Source: FEB-12 sp964503315
Lineage (GTDB): Bacteria > Zixibacteria > MSB-5A5 > GN15 > FEB-12
Length of the DNA: 64,000 nucleotides
NCBI GenBank assembly: GCA_964503315.1
Contig: CAZCZL010000011.1
Span: 1 to 64,000, forward strand
Reading direction: 5' to 3'
Below the pieces are notes generated by a model. That model was not told the DNA's origin. It ran no database searches and saw only the letters and a program-made list of their open reading frames with translations. This document shows positions 16,104 to 25,582 of the stretch, piece after piece. Every line of letters begins with the position of its first letter. Within the stretch, counting starts at the first letter, position 1. The position numbers and the translations under genes are program-made.

Positions 16104-18017
16104 ATGAACTCTTATCGATCGATCCTGATCACATCTGGCGCTCTCTTGCTGCTGCTGGCCACCTTCGCGGGATGCTCCAAGAAACAGGAAGTTGGTGGCG
16201 TTGGCGACGCACCCGCCAAGGTTTATGTCGCTCCGGGAACCTACGACGAGTTTTACGCCTTCATGTCGGGCGGATTCAGCGGCCAGGTCTCAGTCTATGG
16301 TCTTCCATCGGGCCGTCTATTCCGTGTGATCCCGGTCTTCAGCCAGGATCCGGAGAAGGCTTATGGATATTCTGAGGAGACCAAACCGTTACTGAACACT
16401 ACTCACGGATTCATTCCGTGGGATGACGCGCACCATCCTCAGTTGTCGGTGACCGATGGCCAGACTGATGGACGTTGGTTGTTCATCAACGGAAACAATA
16501 CGCCGCGAATCGCGCGCATCGATCTGACGACCTTTGAGACAGTCGAGACGATCGAGATCCCGAATTCCGGCGGCAACCATGGTTCACCATACCTGACTCC
16601 AAACACCGAATATGTGGTCGCCTCGACCCGGTTCTCGGTGCCGATCCCGCAGAAAGATGTCCCGATCAGCTCATACAAAGAAAACTTCAAAGGGACGATC
16701 TCATACATCAAGGTTGATTCCGCCACCGGTCGGATGAACCTCGCGTTCCAGATCCTGGTCCCCGGGATCCACTACGATCTCTCCCGCGCCGGCAAGGGAC
16801 CATCCTACGGTTGGTCGTTCTTCAGTTCATATAACACCGAACAGGCCAATACGCAGCTTGAGGTCAACGCGTCGCAGAACGACAAGGACTTCATCGCCGC
16901 GGTTAACTGGAAACTGGCCGAAGACCTGGTCGCTCAGGGGAAAGGTGAGCAGTGGCCCGCCTCCTACTATCACAATTACATGGATGCGGCGGATGTGGGG
17001 AAAAGTGAAGTGATGAGCGGGGTCAAGGTGCTTAACGCCAAAGACCATCCGGGACTCGTCTATTATATACCGACACCGAAATCACCGCACGGCTGCGATG
17101 TTGATCCATCCGGCGAATATATCGTGGCCAGCGGCAAGCTTGCCGCGCTCATACCGGTTCATTCGTTCAGCAAGCTGCAGCAGGCGATCGCGAACAAGGA
17201 ATTCGAAGGCGAGTTCGATGGTATTCCCGTTCTAAAATATGAATCGGTCCTCGCCGGCGAAGTGAAAGAGCCGGGCCTCGGGCCGCTCCATACCGAATTC
17301 GATGGACTAGGATATGGCTACACTTCAATGTTCCTCTCGTCCGAGATCGTGAAGTGGAAGATCGGGACCTGGGAAGTGGTTGATCGCATTCCGACCTACT
17401 ACTCCATTGGACACCTGATGATCCCCGGCGGCGACACCAAGCAGCCGTATGGCAAATATGTCGTCGCGTTGAACAAAATCACCAAGGACCGCTATCTTCC
17501 GACGGGTCCGGAATTGACGCAGTCCGCGCAGTTGATTGATATCACGGGCGACAAGATGAAGCTGCTGCTCGACTTCCCGACGATCGGCGAACCGCACTAC
17601 GCACAGGCCTGTCCGGCGACACTGATCAAAGACAAGTCGAAGCGGTGGTATCCGATCGAGGAAAACCACAATCCATACGCCATTAAGTCGGAGGGTGAGG
17701 CGCGTGTAGAGCGTGACGGCAGGAACGTGCATGTCTACCTGAGCACGATCCGTACGCACTTTGCGCCTGACAATATTGAGGGGATCAGAGTCGGAGACAA
17801 AGTCTACTTTCACGTTACCAACCTGGAACAGGATTGGGATGTGCCGCACGGCTTCAGTGTCCTTGGTTCCAACAACTCCGAGTTGCTGATCTTGCCCGGT
17901 CAGACCCGGACGATCCTTTGGGAGCCGAAACAGGCCGGCGTGATACCGTTCTATTGTACCGACTTCTGTTCGGCGTTACACCAGGAGATGCAGGGCTGGA
18001 TCCGCGTCTCAAGCTGA
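16104..18017 (+). CDS. nosZ: Nitrous-oxide reductase, clade II, with lipoprotein-type signal
   Basis: 637 residues. Reduces N2O to N2 in the periplasm. The N-terminal seven-bladed propeller carries the His ligands of the CuZ centre (DDAHHP near 112-116, NHGSPY, SPHGCDVD, HTEFDGLGYGYTS); the C-terminal cupredoxin carries CuA in C618-T-D-F-C622-S-A-L-H626-Q-E-M629. The CTDFCSALHQEM form, instead of CTWFCHALHMEM, and a Sec-type rather than Tat signal are marks of clade II ('atypical') NosZ. The signal ends in a plausible lipobox (F-A-G-C24), so the enzyme may be membrane-anchored. Strong GGAGG ribosome binding site. All copper ligands I can check are present, so it should be active. Confidence 0.97.
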   Translation: MNSYRSILITSGALLLLLATFAGCSKKQEVGGVGDAPAKVYVAPGTYDEFYAFMSGGFSGQVSVYGLPSGRLFRVIPVFSQDPEKAYGYSEETKPLLNTTHGFIPWDDAHHPQLSVTDGQTDGRWLFINGNNTPRIARIDLTTFETVETIEIPNSGGNHGSPYLTPNTEYVVASTRFSVPIPQKDVPISSYKENFKGTISYIKVDSATGRMNLAFQILVPGIHYDLSRAGKGPSYGWSFFSSYNTEQANTQLEVNASQNDKDFIAAVNWKLAEDLVAQGKGEQWPASYYHNYMDAADVGKSEVMSGVKVLNAKDHPGLVYYIPTPKSPHGCDVDPSGEYIVASGKLAALIPVHSFSKLQQAIANKEFEGEFDGIPVLKYESVLAGEVKEPGLGPLHTEFDGLGYGYTSMFLSSEIVKWKIGTWEVVDRIPTYYSIGHLMIPGGDTKQPYGKYVVALNKITKDRYLPTGPELTQSAQLIDITGDKMKLLLDFPTIGEPHYAQACPATLIKDKSKRWYPIEENHNPYAIKSEGEARVERDGRNVHVYLSTIRTHFAPDNIEGIRVGDKVYFHVTNLEQDWDVPHGFSVLGSNNSELLILPGQTRTILWEPKQAGVIPFYCTDFCSALHQEMQGWIRVSS

Positions 18018-18023
18018 GGTGAT

Positions 18024-18725
18024 ATGACATTTCCGAACAGGAAACATACATCCGATGATCCGGTCTCTCCGACCGGATCATCGAACCACATACATGAGGC
18101 GGCGAAGCCGGCGCGACGCGGGCTGCTTACCCTTTCGTCCCGCGTTGCTATCGCTCTCGCCGCCCTCCTGTTATCTTTCACGTACTTCTTCCCGCTCTGG
18201 GAGATCACGCTCGACGCTCCGCAGTATCCGGAGGGACTCGGGTTGGAGATCTGGATAAACCAGATGCAGGGACAACATCCCGGCGACCTCAACAAGGTGA
18301 ACAACTTGAATCACTACATCGGGATGAAGCAGATCAAGCCGGAATCGATTCCGGAGTTGAAGATCATGCCCTGGGTGATGCGTGGCGTGATGTCGATCGG
18401 TCTTGTGGTCGCGGCATCGGGTCGACGTTCATGGCTGACTATCTGGCTACTCATTTTCATCGCGGTTGCCGGCGCCGGGTTGGTCGATTTCTACCTCTGG
18501 GGATATGACTACGGTCACAATCTCGACACCGAACACGCGATCATAAAGGTGCCGGGGATGAGTTATCAGCCACCGCTCATCGGCGTGAAGAAGCTCCTGA
18601 ATTTCAAGGCAATATCCCTCCCGGGAATTGGCGGATGGGTCGCTATCGGGTCGTTCCTGATCGGTTTCCTAGTCTGGTTCTGGGAAATGCGACGACAGAG
18701 AAAGCCGGTGACCAATGCACTGTAG
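18024..18725 (+). CDS. NosB-like integral membrane protein of clade II nos clusters
   Basis: 233 residues with four predicted membrane segments (about 36-56, 113-130, 137-157 and 203-222). Between the first two lies a soluble loop with LGLEIWINQMQGQHPGDLNKVNNLNHYIGMKQI; the NHYIGM string is characteristic of a conserved membrane protein that sits beside clade II nosZ and is often called NosB. Its job is not established; a role in electron supply or NosZ maturation is usually proposed. Starts 6 bp after nosZ and overlaps nosL by 11 bp, so it is translated from the same message. Confidence 0.7.
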   Translation: MTFPNRKHTSDDPVSPTGSSNHIHEAAKPARRGLLTLSSRVAIALAALLLSFTYFFPLWEITLDAPQYPEGLGLEIWINQMQGQHPGDLNKVNNLNHYIGMKQIKPESIPELKIMPWVMRGVMSIGLVVAASGRRSWLTIWLLIFIAVAGAGLVDFYLWGYDYGHNLDTEHAIIKVPGMSYQPPLIGVKKLLNFKAISLPGIGGWVAIGSFLIGFLVWFWEMRRQRKPVTNAL

Positions 18726-19179
18726 ATTATTGCTTACTCTATTGCTGATGATTGTGCTGACTGGCTGTGGGGCGCGCGGCCCCGCACCCATCAATTACGG
18801 GACGGATCTCTGCGACTACTGCGACATGACCATCGCCGACAGGGCATTTGGCACAGAGATGGTTACGACCAAGGGTAAGATACTCAAGTACGACTCTATC
18901 GAGTGTTTGGCCGCTGCCGAATTCGAACGCGGCACCAGCGCGGATATCCACTCGCGCTGGATTACCGATTTCAACTCCCCCGGGCAATTCCTCAATACCG
19001 ATCGGGCTGTCATCGTAGCGACCGATCGTCAGAAAAGTCCGATGGGGATCGGTCTGGTCGCGGTCAACGATCGCACGGCAGCGGATGACGTCATTGCGGC
19101 CAAAGGAGGGCAGGTCATCACCTGGAACGAGACAATTCAATTGGTCGCAGAGTCGTGGAAACTTGCGGAGGCGAAGTGA
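18715..19179 (+). CDS. nosL: NosL copper-chaperone lipoprotein
   Basis: 154 residues, lipoprotein signal with LTGC lipobox at Cys18. The core has YGTDLCDYCDMTIADRAFGTEMVT, the C-x2-C-x-M and Met-containing Cu(I) site of NosL, followed by YDSIEC and DF.SPG.F...RAV, all typical of the family. NosL hands Cu(I) to the NosZ maturation machinery (NosDFY). Length and order (nosL-nosD-nosF-nosY) are standard. Confidence 0.93.
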   Translation: MHCRLLLTLLLMIVLTGCGARGPAPINYGTDLCDYCDMTIADRAFGTEMVTTKGKILKYDSIECLAAAEFERGTSADIHSRWITDFNSPGQFLNTDRAVIVATDRQKSPMGIGLVAVNDRTAADDVIAAKGGQVITWNETIQLVAESWKLAEAK

Positions 19180-20423
19180 AGCGAATAGACTTCATATTCA
19201 TCGCCGCTCATCTTGCCGTGACCTTAATCGCTGGACTTGTGCACGGAGAGGTTCTCCGCGTGCATCCAACCGGCGAACTTCAGACTCTTCAGGCGGCCTT
19301 ACTAGCCGCACATGAACATGACACAATTATGATGGCTTCCGGCACCTATCACGAATGGAATCTTCGCGTTACCAGATCCGTCACTATCCTCGGCGAAGAC
19401 TGGCCGACAATCGACGCATCTGATAAGGGCCCCATTCTTGAAGTGACCGCGCCCAATGTTCGCATCTCCGGTCTGATCTTTCGCAATGTTCCGGTCAGTC
19501 ATATCAAAGAGCATGCAGCGATCTTGATCTCAAGCACTCAAGGGTGTGAGATGAGCAACAATCGTTTTGAAGACAATTTCTTCGCCATTTATCTCGCCAA
19601 CTCTCAGCGTTGCCAGATCGCTGATAATGAGATACGCGGAACCTCGACGGACCTGACCACCGCGGGCAATGCCATCCATCTCTGGAAGTGCCGCGATATT
19701 ACTATCGCCCGAAATACCCTCCGCGGACATCGCGACGGCATCTACCTTGAATTTGTTAAACATAGTGTCATCACCAATAATCGGAGCGAACAGAATCTTC
19801 GCTACGGCCTGCACTTTATGTTCTCGGATAGCTGCAGATATGAGCGAAACCGGTTTGTCGGCAATGGCTCTGGCGTAGCGGTGATGTATACAACTTCTGT
19901 CGATATGACGGACAACACCTTCGCTGACAGTTGGGGCGGCGCGGCCTACGGACTGCTGCTAAAAGATATCAAGGATAGTCGTGTAGCGAAAAGTCTCTTC
20001 TCAGGAAACTCCGTCGCGATCAATATGGAAGGCTCAGACCGCGTACTCATTGATTCCAACCGATTTGTCTCCAATGGCTGGGCGATCAAGATAATGGCCA
20101 ACTGTGTTGGCGGCCGGATCAGGAACAATAGCTTCATCGATAACACTTTTCAGGTTGCCACCAACAGCCGCCAGTCGTTCAGCAGTTTTGAAGCCAACTA
20201 CTGGAGTGCTTACCGCGGCTTTGACCTCGACCGGGATGGATTCGGCGATGAACCTTTTCGCCCGGTCAGCCTGTATAGTCTGCTGGTGGAATCGGATCCG
20301 CCGACCCTCATTCTCGTCAGAAGTCTGCTGGTCGACCTGCTGAATCTGGCGGAACGGGTGATGCCGACTCTGACTCCCGAAGCCCTGGTAGACGCCAAAC
20401 CCCGCATGAGGCCGACCATATGA
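19176..20423 (+). CDS. nosD: NosD, periplasmic beta-helix copper-maturation protein
   Basis: 415 residues from GTG 19176, which overlaps the nosL stop as GTGA and has GGAGG four bases upstream; an earlier in-frame ATG (19155) would put residues before a signal peptide. After the signal (FIFIAAHLAVTLIAGLVHG) comes a right-handed beta-helix with repeated N.(I/F)..N...I....S..C.I..N (NosD/CASH repeats). NosD binds the NosFY transporter and delivers copper for CuZ assembly in NosZ. The stop codon overlaps the nosF start (ATGA). Confidence 0.93.
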   Translation: MKRIDFIFIAAHLAVTLIAGLVHGEVLRVHPTGELQTLQAALLAAHEHDTIMMASGTYHEWNLRVTRSVTILGEDWPTIDASDKGPILEVTAPNVRISGLIFRNVPVSHIKEHAAILISSTQGCEMSNNRFEDNFFAIYLANSQRCQIADNEIRGTSTDLTTAGNAIHLWKCRDITIARNTLRGHRDGIYLEFVKHSVITNNRSEQNLRYGLHFMFSDSCRYERNRFVGNGSGVAVMYTTSVDMTDNTFADSWGGAAYGLLLKDIKDSRVAKSLFSGNSVAINMEGSDRVLIDSNRFVSNGWAIKIMANCVGGRIRNNSFIDNTFQVATNSRQSFSSFEANYWSAYRGFDLDRDGFGDEPFRPVSLYSLLVESDPPTLILVRSLLVDLLNLAERVMPTLTPEALVDAKPRMRPTI

Positions 20424-21130
20424 TAGAGATATCTCACCTGCACAAGCGCTTTGGTTCATTTGTCGCGTTGCACGATGTGAACCTGTCGATCGAACGCGGC
20501 AGGATCACCGGCATTATCGGGCCGAACGGCTCCGGCAAATCAACCTTGATGAAATCACTGCTCGGACTTGTCACTCCAACCTCTGGGTCGATCACCATCA
20601 ACGGTTATCTGTTGAATGGCGCCAGCGATTATCGTCGCACTCTCGGATATGTTCCGCAGGTCGCGCGATTCCCACAGGACCTCACCGGTCGCGAGGTCAT
20701 AGAGATAGTGAAGGGCCTCCGAACAGACCAACCTTCACTTGAGAATGAGTTGATCTCTCTTTTCGGGCTGGAGTCGGAATTGAGCAAGCGGACTCGCGCC
20801 ATGTCCGGCGGCACGCGCCAAAAGCTCAGTGTGGTGCTGGCGTGCATGTATGACCCGGCTCTGGTCATCTGCGATGAGCCGACTGCCGGCCTCGACCCAC
20901 TCGCCAACACACGTCTCAAAGATTTCCTGCTTTCACTCAAAGAACGCGAGCGTACGGTACTCATCACAACCCATATTATGAGCGATCTGGAAGAGATCGC
21001 CGATGATGTCGTGGTTCTGCTCGAAGGCCGAATCAGGTTTGCCGGCTCGGTGCGCGATCTCAAACTCAAAACAGAGGAGCCGCGCCTCGAGGCCGCGGTC
21101 GCCAGACTCCTCCAACGGGGTGCCGCATGA
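20420..21130 (+). CDS. nosF: NosF, ABC-transporter ATPase
   Basis: 236 residues, cytoplasmic. Walker A GPNGSGKST (near 34-42), ABC signature MSGGTRQ (near 131), Walker B LVICDEPTAGLD and the switch His in TTHIMSD are all intact. Works with NosY and NosD in NosZ copper-site maturation. Overlaps nosD by 4 bp at its start and nosY by 4 bp at its end, so the three are translationally coupled. Confidence 0.95.
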   Translation: MIEISHLHKRFGSFVALHDVNLSIERGRITGIIGPNGSGKSTLMKSLLGLVTPTSGSITINGYLLNGASDYRRTLGYVPQVARFPQDLTGREVIEIVKGLRTDQPSLENELISLFGLESELSKRTRAMSGGTRQKLSVVLACMYDPALVICDEPTAGLDPLANTRLKDFLLSLKERERTVLITTHIMSDLEEIADDVVVLLEGRIRFAGSVRDLKLKTEEPRLEAAVARLLQRGAA

Positions 21131-21918
21131 AACTTATCCTGCATGTTGCCTGGTTTGCAGTCCGTGATGTGACTCGCAACCGCTGGGGCCTGCTTTACAC
21201 CGCATTCTTCGCGGCAGTCACGATCGGCCTGTTTCAACTACAGGCGCAATCCGCCAAGGTCGCGGTCAGCCTGATGAGCATCTGCCTCTTTCTCATTCCG
21301 CTCGTCAGCGCACTCTTCGGGACTGTCTATTTCTACAACTCACGTGAATTTGTCGAGCTTGTCCTGACACAGCCGGTCTCAAGAAAGACCGTTTATCTCG
21401 GTCTCTATCTGGGGCTCTCTCTCGCGTTGATAGCGGGTTTCACGCTGGGCGTCGGCATTCCGGCGGCGATATTTGGTGAAGCCTCAATCTACCAGTTAAC
21501 ATCGCTGGCAGTACTGCTCGGCGTCGGAGCATTTCTCACTCTCATATTCATCGCTATTTCGTTCTGCCTGGCGACGATCTTCGACGATCGGGGGAAGGGT
21601 CTGGCCGCGGTTCTCGGTGTCTGGCTGTTGACTGCCTTAGTATATGATGGTCTCGTGCTTCTGGCAGCCATGACGTTCAGTGAATATCCACTGGAGACAC
21701 CCCTGGTGATCGCGTCGCTGGCTAATCCGATAGACTTGGCGCGAGTCACACTTTTGGTCAAGACCGACTGGGCCGCCCTAATGGGGTATACCGGTGCGGT
21801 CTTTAATCGGTTTTTTGGAACTGGGATGGGTATAGGTGTGGCGATGGCCTCGTTGATACTCTGGACAATCGGGCCGTTCTGGCTGGGACTGCGACGGTTC
21901 CGTGTCAAAGATATGTAG
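21127..21918 (+). CDS. nosY: NosY, ABC-2 type permease
   Basis: 263 residues with six predicted membrane segments and the ABC-2 features V..R..F....FVELVLTQPVSRKTVYLG at about 70-100. It is the membrane partner of NosF in the NosDFY complex. The C-terminal segment LWTIGPFWLGLRRFRVKDM matches the usual NosY ending. Length is normal. Confidence 0.93.
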   Translation: MKLILHVAWFAVRDVTRNRWGLLYTAFFAAVTIGLFQLQAQSAKVAVSLMSICLFLIPLVSALFGTVYFYNSREFVELVLTQPVSRKTVYLGLYLGLSLALIAGFTLGVGIPAAIFGEASIYQLTSLAVLLGVGAFLTLIFIAISFCLATIFDDRGKGLAAVLGVWLLTALVYDGLVLLAAMTFSEYPLETPLVIASLANPIDLARVTLLVKTDWAALMGYTGAVFNRFFGTGMGIGVAMASLILWTIGPFWLGLRRFRVKDM

Positions 21919-21962
21919 ACGCATTTTTCGCGTAGTCAATTCTTTGCATCAACAATAGAGAG

Positions 21963-23483
21963 GTGAATCATATGACGTTTCGGGCGCAACGTGTTATCAC
22001 GTCATTCTTGCAGGCTGATTCTCATCTAATCGGGAAACTTTACCTGGCCACCGGCGCTCTCTTTGCGGCCGCTGCGGCTGTCGCCGCCCTTCTGATCCAG
22101 TTCGACATGCTCACTCCCGTTTCACAAGTGACCGGCGCGATCTGGTACGGGAAACTTCTGACCGGACATGGCATGCTGATGATATTTCTGGTGATACTCC
22201 CACTTTTCCCCGGCTTGTTCGGGCAATTGGTTCTTCCCGCCTCGGTAGGAGCGCGCGCTACACAACGGAGCAAACTGGGTCTAATCGGATGGTGCTGTCA
22301 TCTTGTCGGAGGCTTTCTGGTAATTGGCTCTCTTTTGGCCGGCGCATATGACAGCGGCTGGGTGATGATGATGCCGGTCGCCGGCTATTCCGTCCCGTTC
22401 ATCACCTTGATTGCCGGATTGATGCTCGCTGCACTCGCCACTCTGCTCCCTTCCATTGAGGTGGTGCGGATGACTCTGTCAAAGAAGATCCGCGCTGTGC
22501 AGATATCGCAACTGCCGCTTTTCGCCTGGTTCTTGATGTTGGGTTCATTCGCTCATGTGCTGGTAACTCCGATCCGGCTTCTCACGCTCTTCGGAGTACT
22601 CGGCGGACATCTCTGGGGATGGAACTACTTTGCCCTGACCGATCCCGATGGCATAGCACGCTATCAGGTCGCCTATTGGTTGTATGCCGGTCCAGCGACA
22701 GTCAGCCTTGTGCTCTACGCGATCGGCATTGGATTTGAGATACTTATCGCCAGAACAGGGTCGAATGTATCCTCCCGCACGGCTCTGATCGTTTCAGGGA
22801 TAGGGCTGCTCGTTCTGGCCATCGCTTCATGGCCGCAGCATCTCACCGCCTCCGCTGAAGGAGAACTCTATACCATCATCGGGAGCTTCTTCGGACTGAT
22901 GATGACAGTCTGCGCCGCATACATTCTCTTCCAGATGTTTCGTCTGTTGGTCCGGGTTGCCCGACCGTACACAGGGGTCGACCTCTTTCTGATATCTTCT
23001 CTCGTCTGTGGTCTTCTCTCCGGCGCGGCCGGTGCGGCGCTGGCCTTTCCTGCGCTCGCCATGCATTTGCATAATACGTACTTTACAGTCGCCCATCTGC
23101 ATCTCGCTCTCGCCGGTGTGATCGGCGGCGCGATCTGCGGCGGGCTGTTCCACTTCTGGCCGCAATGGTGGAACTGCACACTTTCGGACCGCTCCGTGCG
23201 CCTGACTGCCAGTTGCATGCTTGTCGGTATCTGTCTTTCCTTCCTGCCGATGATCGCGCTCGGCGCGTACGGCCTTCCCCGCTCGTTATATGTGTATCCG
23301 GACGGGTACCGGCTTCTCCATACTATCTCTTCGTTCGGCTCACTCCTTCTCGTCGCCTCTATGCTGCATGCCGCGTTTACTCTGCTGCTGAGCATCCGGC
23401 GCAAAGTGGGACAGTTCGAGACGAACAAAACGGGCGGGGAGTTCTCCTACTCTCACATGAACCTTACTTCAGAGAAAAGGTGA
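21963..23483 (+). CDS. Degenerate heme-copper oxidase subunit I homologue linked to nos
   Basis: 506 residues, about 12 membrane segments, alignable by eye with CtaD/NorB. Heme ligands are kept: H69 in LLTGHGMLM (low-spin heme), H378 and H380 in HNTYFTVAHLHLALAG (high- and low-spin hemes). The CuB site is not: the position of the first ligand, the HPEVY motif, reads AGPATV (G243, A245, V247), and the HH pair reads WPQHL (Q292, H293). The Tyr of HPEVY is lost as well. It therefore should not reduce O2 or NO in the usual way. It could act as a di-heme quinol oxidase delivering electrons to the lipoprotein cytochrome and NosZ (inference). It starts 44 bp after nosY behind GAGAGG and has no subunit II gene beside it. 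Confidence 0.75.
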   Translation: MNHMTFRAQRVITSFLQADSHLIGKLYLATGALFAAAAAVAALLIQFDMLTPVSQVTGAIWYGKLLTGHGMLMIFLVILPLFPGLFGQLVLPASVGARATQRSKLGLIGWCCHLVGGFLVIGSLLAGAYDSGWVMMMPVAGYSVPFITLIAGLMLAALATLLPSIEVVRMTLSKKIRAVQISQLPLFAWFLMLGSFAHVLVTPIRLLTLFGVLGGHLWGWNYFALTDPDGIARYQVAYWLYAGPATVSLVLYAIGIGFEILIARTGSNVSSRTALIVSGIGLLVLAIASWPQHLTASAEGELYTIIGSFFGLMMTVCAAYILFQMFRLLVRVARPYTGVDLFLISSLVCGLLSGAAGAALAFPALAMHLHNTYFTVAHLHLALAGVIGGAICGGLFHFWPQWWNCTLSDRSVRLTASCMLVGICLSFLPMIALGAYGLPRSLYVYPDGYRLLHTISSFGSLLLVASMLHAAFTLLLSIRRKVGQFETNKTGGEFSYSHMNLTSEKR

Positions 23484-23489
23484 ATCGCG

Positions 23490-24101
23490 ATGTTACCGGG
23501 CACAAAGCATCTACCGATCATTCAGAGGCTCATGGATGAGCATCTGGTTATCCAAGACGCCCTCCACGTTTTGCGGGTAATGACGCAGCGCGTCGAGAGT
23601 CGAAGATCAATAGGCGTCGCGGATCTGCGTAGACTAGTCAAGTTCTTCCGGGAATACGCGGACGATATTCACCATCGAACTGAAGAAGATCTGCTGTTTG
23701 TCGCGGTGGAGAAGAGTCGCAAATTGAGTTCACTCAGCCAGAAACTGCTGACTCAGCATACAATGGGGCGCATTTTCGTCGGCGAGATGGCCGGCGCCCT
23801 CAATGATGCTTCCGCCGGCCGCAGAGGATGGCGTCAGCGGTTTATCCAGAGTGCCACGGCGTATAGCACTCTTCTAACGATCCATATCTGTGATGAAAAC
23901 CATATACACTTCCCATTGGCGGAGAAGTTTCTTGCAGGAAAGCAGCCGGAACCGTCTATAGAATCGCCTGATGATCTGAAAACTAAGATCCGCTGTGAAC
24001 GGATCGTGCGGCGTTTCACCGCTAAGTATGCGCCGACGGCCAAATGCGATGGTTGCGGCTCACGCTCCGCCTGCGCGACTCATGCAGAGATTTGTCGATA
24101 G
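23490..24101 (+). CDS. Hemerythrin-like (HHE) protein with C-terminal cysteine tail
   Basis: 203 residues, cytoplasmic. A four-helix HHE domain: MDEHLVIQ (H18), YADDIHHRTEEDLLF, LLTQHTMGR and ICDENHIHFPLAEKFL give the His/Glu/Asp set for a non-heme diiron site that binds O2 or NO. The tail has CDGCGSRSACATHAEIC, a Cys cluster that could bind metal or be redox active. It starts 6 bp after the HCO-like gene, so is the end of the nos operon; a guard role against NO or O2 is plausible. Its last 22 bases overlap the 3' end of the converging GH20 gene. Confidence 0.85.
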   Translation: MLPGTKHLPIIQRLMDEHLVIQDALHVLRVMTQRVESRRSIGVADLRRLVKFFREYADDIHHRTEEDLLFVAVEKSRKLSSLSQKLLTQHTMGRIFVGEMAGALNDASAGRRGWRQRFIQSATAYSTLLTIHICDENHIHFPLAEKFLAGKQPEPSIESPDDLKTKIRCERIVRRFTAKYAPTAKCDGCGSRSACATHAEICR

Positions 24102-25582
24102 TTTACGCCAAGTGATTTTAGCAGGCGAAGGTGTGGTGTAAGTCGCTCGAGGAAGTCCGGTAATGACCGCGAGTCACGCTGGGACCAGAGTACTTCAGAA
24201 AGCGCGCAAAGTCTGGGAAAGGCCATGTATTCCACATGGCTCTCCGTTTGCATGTATTCAGTCCAGACATTGGCCTGTGCGCCGATCACGTGAGAAGTCA
24301 GTTCATTGGGTAAACCATCCGGCAGTGGTTCGAAGTCATACACTTTGTCCAGCGGCGTAAATCCTCCGATCGCCTTCGGTTCATTCTCTTTTGCCTGGTA
24401 GTGATCAAAGTAGCAGTGGGACATCGGACACATCACCACATCATGTCCCGCCTTGGCTGCCGCAATCCCTTTGTCAACAGATCGCCACGCCATGATGGTG
24501 CTGTCGTCAGGCGCGCCGCCATCCAAAATCTCATCCCATCCGATCAGACGTTTACCGCGTGAGGCTAGATGTTTCGCGATGCGCGATACAAAGTACGATT
24601 GGAGGTCATCCTCAGTGCGCAGACCACTCTGCTTCATCCGTTCCTGACAAAGCCGGTGTGATTTCCAGCGTTCCTTGGGACACTCATCACCGCCGATATG
24701 TACCCACTCGCCAGGGAAAAGGGTACAGACTTCGTCCAGGATATTCTGAAGGAACACAAAGGTCTCTTCTTTCCCGGCGCAGTAGACGTCCTCGAATATC
24801 CCCCAGGTAGTCGCCACCTCAAACGGTCCACCACTGCAGGAATATTCCGGGTAGGCCGCGAGCGCTGCGGTCGCATGGCCAGGTAGTTCTATCTCCGGCA
24901 CTATTGTCACGTACCGATCTGAAGCATACTGAACTAAGTCGCGAATCTCAGCCTGAGTATAGAAGCCCCCATAGAGACTACCGTCCGCCTCTGTTCGCCA
25001 TGCACCAATTTCTGTGAGTTTGGGATATCTCTGTATCTCGACTCGCCATCCCTGGTCATCGGTCAAATGCCAGTGGAAGATGTTCATCTTGTGAAAAGCG
25101 AGCAGGTCGATATACTTCTTGATAAACGCGACTGGAAAACAATGCCTGCTTACATCTAGATGCATTCCTCGCCATGCAAATCGCGGATGATCGAGTATCT
25201 CCAAGAGAGGTAGCACTATCTCATGCGGCGACGCGTACTGCCCGATTAGTTGCAGAAGGCTCTGCATCCCGTAGAATAGCCCGTTGGCGGTAGGCGCATA
25301 GATGCGCACACCATTCTTCTCCACCCGTAACAAATATCCGCTTTGTGGAATGCCGGAGTCCTCGCTTTGCTCGAAGACGATCGAAGCGTGCTTGCTACCG
25401 TCGACAGGATGTAGCGACCACCCACATATTTTATTCAGCATCTGACTGGATGCCTCAACAAACGCTTCTGCGGCCACACTCGTGGGAAGAGTACCAACAG
25501 TCAGTGGAGAACTCAAACGAAGCACTCCGCCTGTCTTCTTGAGAGAAACCGGAGCCGGGATGATCGATGGTTGGTGTATCAT
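24080..25582 (-). CDS. GH20 beta-N-acetylhexosaminidase, cytoplasmic
   Basis: 500 residues. N-terminal GH20b alpha/beta domain (about 1-130), then the TIM barrel: WRGMHLDVSRHCFP, KMNIFHWHLTDDQGWR, PEIELPGH, and the catalytic pair D299-E300 in HIGGDE, with W in GWDEIL and VWTEYM lining the pocket. Retaining, substrate-assisted removal of terminal beta-GlcNAc/GalNAc. No signal peptide, so it acts on imported oligosaccharide, e.g. N-glycan antenna or core GlcNAc. Last gene of the six-gene minus-strand glycan operon; its ATG overlaps the stop of the PNGase-like gene by 4 bp. Confidence 0.92.
   Translation of the reverse strand: MIHQPSIIPAPVSLKKTGGVLRLSSPLTVGTLPTSVAAEAFVEASSQMLNKICGWSLHPVDGSKHASIVFEQSEDSGIPQSGYLLRVEKNGVRIYAPTANGLFYGMQSLLQLIGQYASPHEIVLPLLEILDHPRFAWRGMHLDVSRHCFPVAFIKKYIDLLAFHKMNIFHWHLTDDQGWRVEIQRYPKLTEIGAWRTEADGSLYGGFYTQAEIRDLVQYASDRYVTIVPEIELPGHATAALAAYPEYSCSGGPFEVATTWGIFEDVYCAGKEETFVFLQNILDEVCTLFPGEWVHIGGDECPKERWKSHRLCQERMKQSGLRTEDDLQSYFVSRIAKHLASRGKRLIGWDEILDGGAPDDSTIMAWRSVDKGIAAAKAGHDVVMCPMSHCYFDHYQAKENEPKAIGGFTPLDKVYDFEPLPDGLPNELTSHVIGAQANVWTEYMQTESHVEYMAFPRLCALSEVLWSQRDSRSLPDFLERLTPHLRLLKSLGVNYRQISA

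Noticed and set aside
21963..23483. Ordinary nitric oxide reductase or cytochrome oxidase subunit I
   Set aside because: Although fold and heme ligands fit, the CuB/FeB ligands are lost at two of three positions and no subunit II or NorC gene is adjacent.
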